Shown here: positions 1 to 5,995 of the stretch, piece after piece
Layout: each line of letters opens with the position of its first letter
How positions within the stretch are numbered: position 1 is the stretch's first letter
Assembly: GCA_050743265.1 (NCBI GenBank)
Contig: JBOGEN010000049.1
Coordinates: 1-6,827, forward strand
DNA length: 6,827 nt
From: JBOGEN01 sp050743265
GTDB lineage: Bacteria > Actinomycetota > Actinomycetes > JBOGEN01
Direction: 5' to 3'
Position numbers and translations under genes: made by a program
The notes under the pieces: model-generated
What the model saw: only the letters and a program-made list of their open reading frames with translations
Databases searched by the model: none
Told to the model about the DNA's origin: nothing

Positions 1-2
1 GC

Positions 3-1058
3 CTGCAGCGGCTCCGCCCCGGCGACGTCGTCCGCGTCCCCGGCGGACGCCGGCCCGGCCTCGCCGTCGTGCTCGACCCCGGCCAGTCCCGCAGCAGGGA
101 GGGCGACCCGCGCCCGACCGTCCTCACCTCAGAGCGGCAGGTACGCCGCCTCTCGGTGGCCGACTTCCCCGCCCCGGTCGAGGCCCTGGCCCGGCTGCGC
201 ATCCCGCGCGGGTTCAACGCCCGCAACCCGGCCGCCCGCCGCGACCTCGTCTCGACCCTGCGCGCCCGGGGCCTGGACGAGAAGGGTCCCCGCCCGAGAC
301 GCGCCCGCTCCGCGGCCGCGGACGACGCGGAGATCGCCCGGCTGCGCGAGGCCCTGCGCCGGCACCCCTGCCACACCTGCCCGGACCGGGAGGACCACGC
401 CCGCTGGGCCGAGCGCCACCACCGGCTGCGCCGCGACACCGACGCGCTGGAACGGCGCATGCACACGCGCACGAACAGCCTCGCCGCGACGTTCGACCGG
501 GTCTGCGCCGTGCTCGAGGCCCTGGGCTACCTCGCCGACGAGACGGTGACCGCCCGCGGGCAGCGGCTGGCCCGCCTCTACACCGAGCTCGACCTGCTCG
601 CCGCCGAGTGCCTTCGGGACGGCCTGTGGGACGAGCTCACGCCCGCCGAGCTCGCTGCCTGCGTGTCCGCCCTCGTGTACGAGTCCCGCCAGCCGGACGA
701 CGCCGGCCCGCCCCAGGTGCCCGGCGGGCGCACCCGGGACGTGCTCGCCGCGATGGTGCACCTGTGGGGGCAGCTGGACACCCTGGAGAGCGACCACCGG
801 CTCGACATGCTCCGCGAGCCCGACCTCGGCTTCGCCTGGGCCGCGCACGGGTGGGCGTCCGGGCAGTCGCTCGACACCGTGCTCACCGAGTCCGACCTGA
901 CCGCGGGCGACTTCGTGCGCTGGGCCCGCCAGCTCGTCGACCTGCTCGGCCAGGTGGCCGACGCCGCCGACGAGGGCAGCCCGCTGCGCGAGACCGCACG
1001 TGCCGCCGTCGAGGCCGTACGCCGCGGGGTGGTCTCCACGGCCCCGGTGACCGCCTAG
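3..1058 (+). CDS. helY: HelY-type DEAD/DEAH-box RNA helicase, C-terminal part (5' end outside window)
   Basis: The frame is open from the first bases, so this is the 3' part (about 351 codons) of a longer gene; the GTG at 69 is internal. It lacks the helicase motor and shows the accessory C-terminus of Ski2/Mtr4-like bacterial helicases. A beta-barrel-like stretch (LRPGDVVRVPGGRRPGLAVV, nt 12-71) is followed by FNARNPAARRDL (about nt 213-248). Next comes the HelY-like HPCHTCPDREDHARWAERHHRL segment (nt 363-428), with a CxxC pair, leading into a charged helix. The end (about nt 475-1050) resembles a winged helix plus DSHCT domain: LGYLADETVTARGQRLARLYTELDLLAAECL, then LTPAELAACVSALVYESR. Known for the family: ATP-dependent unwinding of RNA, thought to act in RNA processing or decay in the cytoplasm. 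It converges on the exonuclease gene and the two stop codons overlap. The assignment rests on recalled family sequence; the motor domain cannot be checked here. Confidence 0.9.
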   Translation: MQRLRPGDVVRVPGGRRPGLAVVLDPGQSRSREGDPRPTVLTSERQVRRLSVADFPAPVEALARLRIPRGFNARNPAARRDLVSTLRARGLDEKGPRPRRARSAAADDAEIARLREALRRHPCHTCPDREDHARWAERHHRLRRDTDALERRMHTRTNSLAATFDRVCAVLEALGYLADETVTARGQRLARLYTELDLLAAECLRDGLWDELTPAELAACVSALVYESRQPDDAGPPQVPGGRTRDVLAAMVHLWGQLDTLESDHRLDMLREPDLGFAWAAHGWASGQSLDTVLTESDLTAGDFVRWARQLVDLLGQVADAADEGSPLRETARAAVEAVRRGVVSTAPVTA

Positions 1059-1996
1059 CCGTCCTGCCCCGCCGCCGGGGCCGCCTCGTCGCCGGCCAGC
1101 GCGACCAGCAACCGGTTCAGCGGACTGTCCAGCGCCCACCGGTCGGCCAGCCGGACCAGCGCGTCCGGGTCTCGCGGTGACCGCGGAAGCCGGTCGTCGA
1201 CCTCGGGAACCGCCGCCTCCGTCGCCACCCGGACCACCACCGGGGCAGCCTCCAGGTAGGCCCGTGCCGCCTCCAGCCGGCCGCGTGAGCCCGCGGGGAA
1301 CCCGGTGTCCTCCCCGCTCGCCAGGGCGGCCAGGATGCCCTCCAGGCCGCCGAAGCGGGTCACCAGCGCGGCCGCCGTCTTCTCCCCGACGCCGGGCACG
1401 CCGGGCAGCCCGTCGCTGGGGTCCCCGCGCAGCAGCGCGAAGTCGGCGTACGACCGGGCGGGGATGCCGTACCGCCGGGTCACTGCCGCCTCGTCGAGCA
1501 CCTCGAGCCTGTGCACGCCCTTGCCGGTGTAGAGCACCCGCACCTCGCGGGCGTCGTCCACGAGCTGGAACAGGTCACGGTCGCCGGTCACCACGTCGAC
1601 CGGACGGGTCGCCCGCACCGCGTACGCCCCGATCACGTCGTCCGCCTCGTACCCGGGCAGGCCCACCCGGGCGATCCCCACCGCGTCAAGCACCTCCTCG
1701 ATCACCGGTACCTGCGGCACCAGCGCGTCGGGCACCTGCTCCCCGCCGTTCGGGGCGAGCCGGTGCGCCTTGTACGAGGGCAGCGCGGCGACGCGGAACG
1801 CGGGGCGCCAGTCCGCGTCCATGCACGCGATCACGTGTGTGGGGGCGTACCGGCGGACCAACGTGGCGATCATGTCCACCAGCCCGCGAACCGCGTTCAC
1901 CGGCGTCCCGTCCGGGGCGGTCACGGACTCGGGCACGCCGTGGAACGCGCGGAAGTACAGCGAGGCGGAGTCGAGCAGCATGAGACGGGAGGCCAC
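1055..1996 (-). CDS. 5'-3' exonuclease, stand-alone FEN/PolA-N type
   Basis: A 313-aa protein equivalent to the 5' nuclease domain of DNA polymerase I without the polymerase part. The family removes 5' flaps and RNA primers using divalent metal ions. All the expected acidic metal ligands can be read: D9 (LLLDSASLYFRAF), D60 (CMDADWRP), E117, D119 and D120 (YEADDVIGAYA), D139 and D141 (VTGDRDLFQLVD), and D192 and D195 (LLRGDPSDGLPGVPGVGEKTA). The last leads into the helix-3-turn-helix DNA-binding segment (about residues 190-225). R64-K76 (RPAFRVAALPSYK) is the usual arch region. Length fits stand-alone actinobacterial members. The GTG start at 1996 gives the usual MxxRLxLLDSASLYF beginning; an ATG at residue 6 (nt 1981) is the alternative. 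No Shine-Dalgarno precedes either; a weak CAGGCT box 7 bases upstream of the GTG would fit a leaderless message. It is convergent with helY and divergent from the GAF gene. Confidence 0.95.
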   Translation of the reverse strand: MASRLMLLDSASLYFRAFHGVPESVTAPDGTPVNAVRGLVDMIATLVRRYAPTHVIACMDADWRPAFRVAALPSYKAHRLAPNGGEQVPDALVPQVPVIEEVLDAVGIARVGLPGYEADDVIGAYAVRATRPVDVVTGDRDLFQLVDDAREVRVLYTGKGVHRLEVLDEAAVTRRYGIPARSYADFALLRGDPSDGLPGVPGVGEKTAAALVTRFGGLEGILAALASGEDTGFPAGSRGRLEAARAYLEAAPVVVRVATEAAVPEVDDRLPRSPRDPDALVRLADRWALDSPLNRLLVALAGDEAAPAAGQDG

Positions 1997-2103
1997 GAAG
2001 GTCAGCCTGTCAGACGCCCCGGACGTCTCGGAGCGACGCCGTCGGCGCCATGCGGCGCGGCGCGGGCCGCGTGTGTCGGACCCGAAATGTCGGCCGCGAT
2101 GCC

Positions 2104-2109
2104 TAGCCT
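2104..2109 (+). promoter_or_regulatory. -10 box for leaderless GAF-protein gene
   Basis: TAGCCT matches the actinobacterial TANNNT -10 pattern and ends 6 bases before the GTG at 2116, which puts the expected transcription start on the first base of the start codon. No Shine-Dalgarno lies in between. No good -35 hexamer is visible at 16-18 bases spacing (CCCGAA at 2081-2086), so strength and sigma factor are unknown. The gap also holds two TGTCGG copies (2074-2079 and 2088-2093, 14 bases apart) that could be a regulator site; this is inference. Confidence 0.5.
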
Positions 2110-2115
2110 GAGGCC

Positions 2116-3213
2116 GTGTCCGTCGACCCGCACCCGCCGCGTGGCGCGTCCCGCCGATGGGCGCGCGGGCTTGTGGTGCTGCGTCGCGCGCTGGTCGTGG
2201 GCCTGGCCACGGCCGGGCTGGTCGTCCTGGTCACCGGGTGGCTCGACGTCTGCGACCAGCAGGTCGTCGCCGGCTCGGTCACCGAGGTCTGCCGCGCTCC
2301 GAGGATCGACGACGGGTTGGTGCTCGTGTTCGGGCTCGTGCTCCTGCTGATGGTGCTGCCTGACCTCACCGAGGTCGGGGTGCCGGGGCTGCTCAGCCTG
2401 CGACGTGAGGTGGGTCAGCAGGGGGCCCGGCTCTCCGCCGAGAGCGACCGTCGCGCGCTGCTGGAGAACCAGGTGCGCCACCTCGAGGCGAACCTGGTGC
2501 AGAGCGCCGTCTCCTCATCCCAGGTGTCCTCGACCACGACCGTCGGGACTCCGCACGTGACGGTGAACCTGGCCGGGCTGCCCGCGGCCCAGCTCGCGGT
2601 GCCGGGCGCCGAGGCCGCGACCAGCCTTCTCGGGGCTGACGCCGCACTGCCCGAACCCGTCGTGCAGGCCCGCTACGCCGCCGCCGAGTACCTGCTCGGC
2701 CACCTGCTCGAGCAGCCACCCGGCGTGCTCGGCGACGTCCGGCTGAACCTGTTCCTGCCCGTCGACGACGGCGTCCGGCTGTGGCCGGCCCTCGCCCCCG
2801 ACGACGAGGCGGCCGAGGGCGAGTCCTGGACGCAGGGCCAGGGGGTCGTGGGGCGTGCCTGGCAGACCGGCGAGCCCGTGAGCGCGCGCGGGGCCGACAT
2901 CCGCCACGGGCTCGAGACCCTGCCCGCCGACCGAAGGTCCCGGTACGAGCGCCTTACCGTCGTCGTCGCGGTGCCGGTTCTCAACGCGGCGGGCCGCCCG
3001 GTGGGCGTGCTCTCCGCGGTGAGCGTCGACCCGGACAGCCCCCTCGACGCCGACCCGGCCCTGGACGAGCTGCTCACCCGGGCGGACGTCCTCGCCCGGG
3101 TCCTCGTCGACCTGCTCGGCTGGGCCGACGACCACGACTCCGAGGGCCGGCAGGGCTCTTCGGCCGGCACGGCCCCCACCACCTCGTCGGAAGGCGCACA
3201 ATGGAGAGCGTGA
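2116..3213 (+). CDS. Two-TM membrane protein with coiled coil and C-terminal GAF-like domain
   Basis: A 365-aa protein I cannot match to a named family. Order: basic N-terminus (RRWARGLVVLRR, 13-24); membrane helix 1 at about 25-43; a short loop with C46 and C59; membrane helix 2 at about 66-82; then LPDLTEVGVPGLLSLRREV (81-99). A predicted coiled coil follows (about 96-128), then a Ser/Thr/Val-rich linker (about 130-150) and a GAF-like domain (about 175-335). GAF hallmarks are GQGVVGRAWQTGEPV (241-255) and VVVAVPVLNAAGRPVGVLSAV (282-302). The positive-inside rule puts both termini in the cytoplasm and the two cysteines outside, where they could form a disulfide. No kinase, cyclase, EAL/GGDEF or phosphatase output domain follows, so signalling would have to go through a partner or oligomer. 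The tail (about 340-365) is polar and probably disordered. The GTG start follows a TAGCCT box by 6 bases (leaderless type). The 3' end overlaps the next small gene by 13 bases. Function is unknown; a membrane-tethered ligand or redox sensor is inference. Confidence 0.85.
   Translation: MSVDPHPPRGASRRWARGLVVLRRALVVGLATAGLVVLVTGWLDVCDQQVVAGSVTEVCRAPRIDDGLVLVFGLVLLLMVLPDLTEVGVPGLLSLRREVGQQGARLSAESDRRALLENQVRHLEANLVQSAVSSSQVSSTTTVGTPHVTVNLAGLPAAQLAVPGAEAATSLLGADAALPEPVVQARYAAAEYLLGHLLEQPPGVLGDVRLNLFLPVDDGVRLWPALAPDDEAAEGESWTQGQGVVGRAWQTGEPVSARGADIRHGLETLPADRRSRYERLTVVVAVPVLNAAGRPVGVLSAVSVDPDSPLDADPALDELLTRADVLARVLVDLLGWADDHDSEGRQGSSAGTAPTTSSEGAQWRA
3189..3194 (+). promoter_or_regulatory. Weak Shine-Dalgarno for small ORF
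   Basis: GGAAGG lies 6 bases before the ATG at 3201, inside the end of the GAF-protein gene. It favours this ATG over the in-frame GTG at 3210, whose nearest purine-rich tract (GGAGAG, 3203-3208) is too close to it. Confidence 0.35.
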
Positions 3214-3392
3214 AGGTCATCCCCGTCACCCCGCAGATGCGCGCGGACGCGCTGTGGCGCGACTATGCGCGCCGCCCCCGCATCTTCCGGCTCACGCCTG
3301 GGCATCTGCGCTACATCGAGCGCCAGGACGCTGCCCGGGCCCACCAGGCCGCCCGCAACGGTCGCGGGCCCGGCCAGCGCGACGGTCGCTGA
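3201..3392 (+). CDS. Small basic protein of unknown function (63 aa)
   Basis: I do not recognise this protein. It begins MESVKVIPVTPQMRADALW and continues with RDYARRPRIFRLTPGHLRYIERQD, then a low-complexity tail (AARAHQAARNGRGPGQRDGR). It is Arg-rich, has no membrane helix, signal peptide or cysteine, and could fold as one or two short helices (about residues 11-22 and 33-50). Support for being real: it starts 13 bases before the GAF-protein stop, has a plausible Shine-Dalgarno (GGAAGG) and fills the gap before the peptidase promoter. An alternative GTG start at 3210 would overlap the upstream TGA as GTGA, a classic coupling arrangement, giving 60 aa. Either way translation is probably coupled to the GAF protein, so the two may act together (inference). 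The same frame stays open upstream to about 2781, but that part lies across the GAF domain and is a shadow. Confidence 0.65.
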   Translation: MESVKVIPVTPQMRADALWRDYARRPRIFRLTPGHLRYIERQDAARAHQAARNGRGPGQRDGR

Positions 3393-3404
3393 CCGGTTCC
3401 CGGC

Positions 3405-3410
3405 TAGGCT
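3405..3410 (+). promoter_or_regulatory. -10 box for leaderless peptidase gene
   Basis: TAGGCT fits TANNNT and ends 8 bases before the GTG at 3419, in the 26-base gap after the small ORF. The 13 bases before GTG carry no purine-rich Shine-Dalgarno. The message would start at or within a few bases of the start codon. No good -35 is visible. Confidence 0.5.
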
Positions 3411-3418
3411 CCGCTGCC

Positions 3419-4570
3419 GTGACTGCCGACGTGACCTCTGCCGTGTCCGCCCACGGGTCGCCCGACCCGCTGTACCCCACCGACAGGCTCGCCCGTGCCG
3501 CCGCGGCGACCGCGGACGCCGGGGTCGACGCCCTGCTCGTCAGCCCTGGTGCCGACCTGCGTTACCTGACCGGCTACGAGGCCCGTCCGCTGGAGCGCCT
3601 CACCTGCCTCGTGGTGCCCGCTGCCGGTGAGCCGTTCCTCCTGGTGCCCCGGCTGGAGAAGCCCGCTGCCGAGGCGTCCCCGGTGTCCCGGCTCGACCTC
3701 GAGGTCGTCGCCTGGGACGAGACCGACGACCCGTACGCCGCCATCGCCGCCCGCCTCGACAACCCCGCCCGCGTGGCGCTGGACGACCACATGTGGGCCG
3801 AGAAGGTCCTCGCGTTCCGGCGGGCCCTGCCCGAGACGGGTCAGGAGCTGGCCGGGCCGGTCCTGCGCGACCTGCGCATCCGTAAGACAGCAGCCGAGGT
3901 CCGCGCACTCCGTGACGCCGGCGCCGCCATCGACCGCGTGCACTCCCGGATGGGGGAGTGGCTGCGCGCCGGGCGTACCGAGCGCGAGATCGGCCGCGAC
4001 ATCGCCGACGCGATCCTCGCCGAGGGGCACGCGAGCGCGGACTTCGTGATCGTCGGCTCGGGCCCGAACGGGGCGAGCCCGCACGCCGACCCGTCCGACC
4101 GGGTCGTCGAGGTGGGCGACCCGGTCGTCGTCGACATCGGGGGTACCACGCCCGAGGGCTACTGCTCCGACTCCACCCGGACCTACGTCGTCGGCGACGC
4201 GCCGGCCGACTTCCGTGCGTACTACGCGGTGCTGCTGCAGGCGCAGCAGGCCGCCTGTGCCGTCGCTGCCCCGGGCGTCCCGGCCGAGCGGGTGGACGCG
4301 GCCGCCCGCGAGGTCATCACCGAGGCGGGGTACGGCGCGCAGTTCATCCACCGCACCGGCCACGGGATCGGGCTCGAGACCCACGAGGAGCCCTACATCG
4401 TCGCCGGCAACACGGAGCCCCTCGAGCCCGGCATGGCGTTCTCCGTCGAGCCGGGCATCTACCTCGCCGGGCGGCACGGCGCCCGCATCGAGGACATCGT
4501 CGTGTGCACGCAGACGGGCGCGGAGCGCCTCAACACCACCTCCCGCGAGCTCGCCGTCCTCGACCCCTAA
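3419..4570 (+). CDS. M24 family Xaa-Pro dipeptidase/aminopeptidase (PepE/PepQ-like)
   Basis: A 383-aa cytoplasmic metallopeptidase of the pita-bread fold; the family cleaves Xaa-Pro bonds, releasing proline from short peptides. Residues about 20-150 form the creatinase-like N-domain (DALLVSPGADLRYLTGY, then EPFLLVPRLEKPAAE). Residues about 160-380 form the catalytic domain. All five metal ligands are present: D239 (VVVDIGG), D251 (CSDSTRTY), H315 (HRTGHGIG), E344 (SVEPGIY) and E358 (ARIEDIV). H222 (HADPSDR) and H322 (ETHEEP) are the usual catalytic-site histidines. D239 to D251 is 12 residues; the E. coli MetAP pair is 11 apart, so the loop has one extra residue, which I believe is common in actinobacterial homologues. 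The frame is open further upstream, but GTG 3419 follows a TAGGCT box and gives the normal family length. Position beside an exonuclease and helY matches Mycobacterium pepE as I recall it. Dipeptidase versus aminopeptidase cannot be settled by reading. Confidence 0.93.
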   Translation: MTADVTSAVSAHGSPDPLYPTDRLARAAAATADAGVDALLVSPGADLRYLTGYEARPLERLTCLVVPAAGEPFLLVPRLEKPAAEASPVSRLDLEVVAWDETDDPYAAIAARLDNPARVALDDHMWAEKVLAFRRALPETGQELAGPVLRDLRIRKTAAEVRALRDAGAAIDRVHSRMGEWLRAGRTEREIGRDIADAILAEGHASADFVIVGSGPNGASPHADPSDRVVEVGDPVVVDIGGTTPEGYCSDSTRTYVVGDAPADFRAYYAVLLQAQQAACAVAAPGVPAERVDAAAREVITEAGYGAQFIHRTGHGIGLETHEEPYIVAGNTEPLEPGMAFSVEPGIYLAGRHGARIEDIVVCTQTGAERLNTTSRELAVLDP

Positions 4571-4628
4571 ACCGCCCCAGACCCGTCCGCACCCGACCCG
4601 CCACCCTCTGCCAACCCGCACCGTCTGA

Positions 4629-4644
4629 CCCGGCCCCGGCCGGG
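4629..4644 (+). terminator. Possible GC hairpin terminator after peptidase gene
   Basis: CCCGGCC pairs perfectly with GGCCGGG (4629-4635 with 4638-4644). In practice this is a 6-bp all-GC stem with a CCCC loop, 59 bases past the peptidase stop. There is no U tract after it, so it is not a canonical intrinsic terminator, although actinobacterial terminators often lack one. It may equally be a leader structure of the next gene. Confidence 0.35.
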
Positions 4645-4657
4645 ACGCACACCCCCG

Positions 4658-4679
4658 ACACCCGAGGCTCACACCCGAG
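4658..4679 (+). repeat. 9-base direct repeat ACACCCGAG, 13-base period
   Basis: ACACCCGAG occurs perfectly at 4658-4666 and 4671-4679, separated by GCTC, about 60 bases before the acyl-CoA dehydrogenase start. It could be a regulator site, but the surrounding C-rich composition makes chance repeats likely. Confidence 0.4.
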
Positions 4680-4722
4680 CGGGACGTCGGCCCACCGGCC
4701 CCCACCCCGGGCCACCGAGGAG

Positions 4723-4728
4723 AAGGAG
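4723..4728 (+). promoter_or_regulatory. Shine-Dalgarno of acyl-CoA dehydrogenase gene
   Basis: AAGGAG lies 9 bases before the ATG at 4738, with another purine tract (GAGGAG) just upstream. It fixes the start even though the frame stays open far upstream, and contrasts with the two leaderless-type starts earlier in the window. Confidence 0.75.
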
Positions 4729-4737
4729 CACCAGAGG

Positions 4738-5883
4738 ATGCCCGCCGCGCGCCGTCTCCCCACCGAGGAGGCCGAGGCCCTCCTCGCCCTCACCCGCGAG
4801 CTGGCCACCGCGGAGCTGGCCCCCCGGGCGTCCGAGGCGGAGGAGCAGTCGCGCTTCCCCCGCGAGGTCGTACGGCTGCTCGGGCGCTCCGGGCTGCTCG
4901 GCCTGCCCTACCCCGAGGAGTACGGCGGGGGCGGCCAGCCGTACGGGGTGTACCTGCAGGTGCTCGAGGAGCTCGCCACCTCCTGGTGCACGGTCGCGGA
5001 GACGGTGAGCGTGCACACGCTCGCGTGCTACCCGCTGGCGGCGTACGGCACCGAGGAGCAGCGCAAGCGCTGGCTGCCGGACATGCTCGGCGGTGACCTC
5101 CTGGGGGCGTACTGCCTGAGCGAGCCACAGTCGGGCTCGGACGCGGGGGCCCTGCGCACCCGGGCCGTGCACGACGGCGGCGACTACGTCGTCACCGGCA
5201 CCAAGGCGTGGATCACCCACGGCGGCGTGGCCGACTTCTACAACCTCCTCGTCCGCACCGGCGAGGACGGGCCGCGCGGCATCTCCTGCCTGCTCGCCCC
5301 CGCGGACACGCCGGGGCTCTCCGCGGCCACCCCCGAGCGCAAGATGGGCTTCACCGCCTCACCTACCGCGCAGATCGTGCTGGACGACGCCCGCGTCCCC
5401 GCCGACCGCCTGCTCGGGGCCGAGGGGCAGGGCTTCGGTATCGCACTGGCCGCGCTCGACGGCGGCCGGCTCGGCATCGCCGCGTGCGCGGTCGGCCTCG
5501 CCCAGTCCGCACTCGACGTGGCGGTCGCGTACGCCCGGGAGCGGCGGCAGTTCGACCAGGCCATCATCGAGTTCCAGGGGCTGTCGTTCATGCTCGCCGA
5601 CATGGCCACCGGGATCGAGGCCGGGCGGGCGCTCTACCTCGAGGCCGCGCGCCGACGCGACGCCGGCCTGGCGTACGGCCCGCAGGCGGCCATGGCCAAG
5701 CTCTTCTGCACCGACATGGCGATGAGGGTCACCACGGACGCGGTCCAGGTGCTCGGCGGCTACGGCTACGTGACCGACTACCCGGTCGAGCGGTACATGC
5801 GCGAGGCGAAGGCGCTGCAGATCGTCGAGGGCACGAACCAGGTGCAGCGGATGGTCGTCGGCCGTCACCTCGCCACCGGCTGA
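4738..5883 (+). CDS. Acyl-CoA dehydrogenase
   Basis: A 381-aa FAD flavoprotein of normal family length that catalyses alpha,beta-desaturation of an acyl-CoA, passing electrons to electron-transfer flavoprotein; it acts in the cytoplasm in fatty-acid or branched-chain acyl-CoA breakdown. The helical N-domain (about 10-120) includes LLGLPYPEEYGG. The beta-domain carries the first family signature, C126-A138 (CLSEPQSGSDAGA), and GTKAWITHGG with W158, which packs on the flavin. The C-terminal helical domain has LDGGRLGIAA, ARERRQFDQAI and the second signature, Q337-E356 (QVLGGYGYVTDYPVERYMRE). The likely catalytic base is E364 in QIVEGTNQVQ, the position used by short- and medium-chain enzymes rather than the isovaleryl/long-chain position. 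Substrate chain length cannot be read from the sequence. Start chosen for the AAGGAG 9 bases upstream. No ETF or thiolase gene is adjacent here. Confidence 0.95.
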   Translation: MPAARRLPTEEAEALLALTRELATAELAPRASEAEEQSRFPREVVRLLGRSGLLGLPYPEEYGGGGQPYGVYLQVLEELATSWCTVAETVSVHTLACYPLAAYGTEEQRKRWLPDMLGGDLLGAYCLSEPQSGSDAGALRTRAVHDGGDYVVTGTKAWITHGGVADFYNLLVRTGEDGPRGISCLLAPADTPGLSAATPERKMGFTASPTAQIVLDDARVPADRLLGAEGQGFGIALAALDGGRLGIAACAVGLAQSALDVAVAYARERRQFDQAIIEFQGLSFMLADMATGIEAGRALYLEAARRRDAGLAYGPQAAMAKLFCTDMAMRVTTDAVQVLGGYGYVTDYPVERYMREAKALQIVEGTNQVQRMVVGRHLATG

Positions 5884-5893
5884 CCGCGCGACG

Positions 5894-5918
5894 GCCGGGC
5901 CGGGTAGCCGGGCCGGGT
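5894..5918 (+). repeat. Tandem 12-base repeat GCCGGGCCGGGT
   Basis: GCCGGGCCGGGT appears perfectly at 5894-5905 and 5907-5918 with one A between (13-base period), starting 11 bases after the acyl-CoA dehydrogenase stop. Only a 4-bp stem (CCGG, loop GTAG) forms within it, so it is not a good terminator. Confidence 0.6.
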
Positions 5919-5954
5919 GGACGCGGCAACGCTCCGCATCTGTGCCCACACCCC

Positions 5955-5979
5955 TTGTGACCAGGGCCTTTGTCACCAG
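5955..5979 (+). repeat. Near-perfect direct repeat TTGTGACCAG / TTGTCACCAG
   Basis: TTGTGACCAG (5955-5964) and TTGTCACCAG (5970-5979) differ at one base and lie 15 bases apart. The variant base also makes GTGAC/GTCAC an inverted pair. It sits about 130 bases before the cell-wall gene start and could be a regulator-binding site. The period does not match the roughly 11-base spacing I recall for MtrA sites, and the spacing is wrong for CRP-type sites. Confidence 0.4.
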
Positions 5980-5995
5980 CGGCGCTGCGACACGC

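Larger units (their letters stand above)
4571..4737 (+). other. C-rich, G-poor leader/trailer between peptidase and acyl-CoA dehydrogenase
   Basis: This stretch has no gene. The first 58 bases (4571-4628) hold 33 C against 10 G by hand count, unlike the balanced coding sequence. The pentamer ACCCG occurs seven times between 4581 and 4677. Such C-over-G single-stranded RNA is what Rho prefers to bind, so it may be the Rho-dependent end of the peptidase message or a leader control element; this is inference. It also carries a GC hairpin at 4629-4644 and a 9-base direct repeat at 4658-4679. A Shine-Dalgarno sits at its end. Confidence 0.5.

Noticed and set aside
1067..1080. CCCC-GCCGCC-GGGG as a terminator between helY and the exonuclease
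   Set aside because: Only a 4-bp stem, lies inside the exonuclease coding sequence and has no U tract.
129..1139. 336-codon open frame on the minus strand across helY
   Set aside because: Low-complexity Gly/Ala/Arg translation, antisense to recognisable helicase sequence, and it runs into the exonuclease region.
2004..2009. Minus-strand CAGGCT as the exonuclease -10 box
   Set aside because: Matches TANNNT at only one of the two key ends (no first T) and has no -35; mentioned in the gene entry as a weak possibility only.
3254..3418. Upstream extension of the peptidase frame
   Set aside because: It overlaps the small ORF, gives a Pro/Arg-rich sequence unlike M24 N-termini, and GTG 3419 has a promoter box right before it.
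3404..4705. 433-codon open frame on the minus strand across the peptidase gene
   Set aside because: It is antisense to a clear M24 enzyme with all metal ligands; the translation is Gly/Arg/Val-rich with no domain. High GC opens such shadow frames.
3958..4737. Upstream extension of the acyl-CoA dehydrogenase frame (260 codons)
   Set aside because: Arg-rich shadow of the peptidase gene; the real start has a strong Shine-Dalgarno and gives normal family length.
5957..5977. CRP-type site (TGTGA with TCAC)
   Set aside because: The half-sites are separated by about 12 bases instead of the 6 expected for TGTGA-N6-TCACA.
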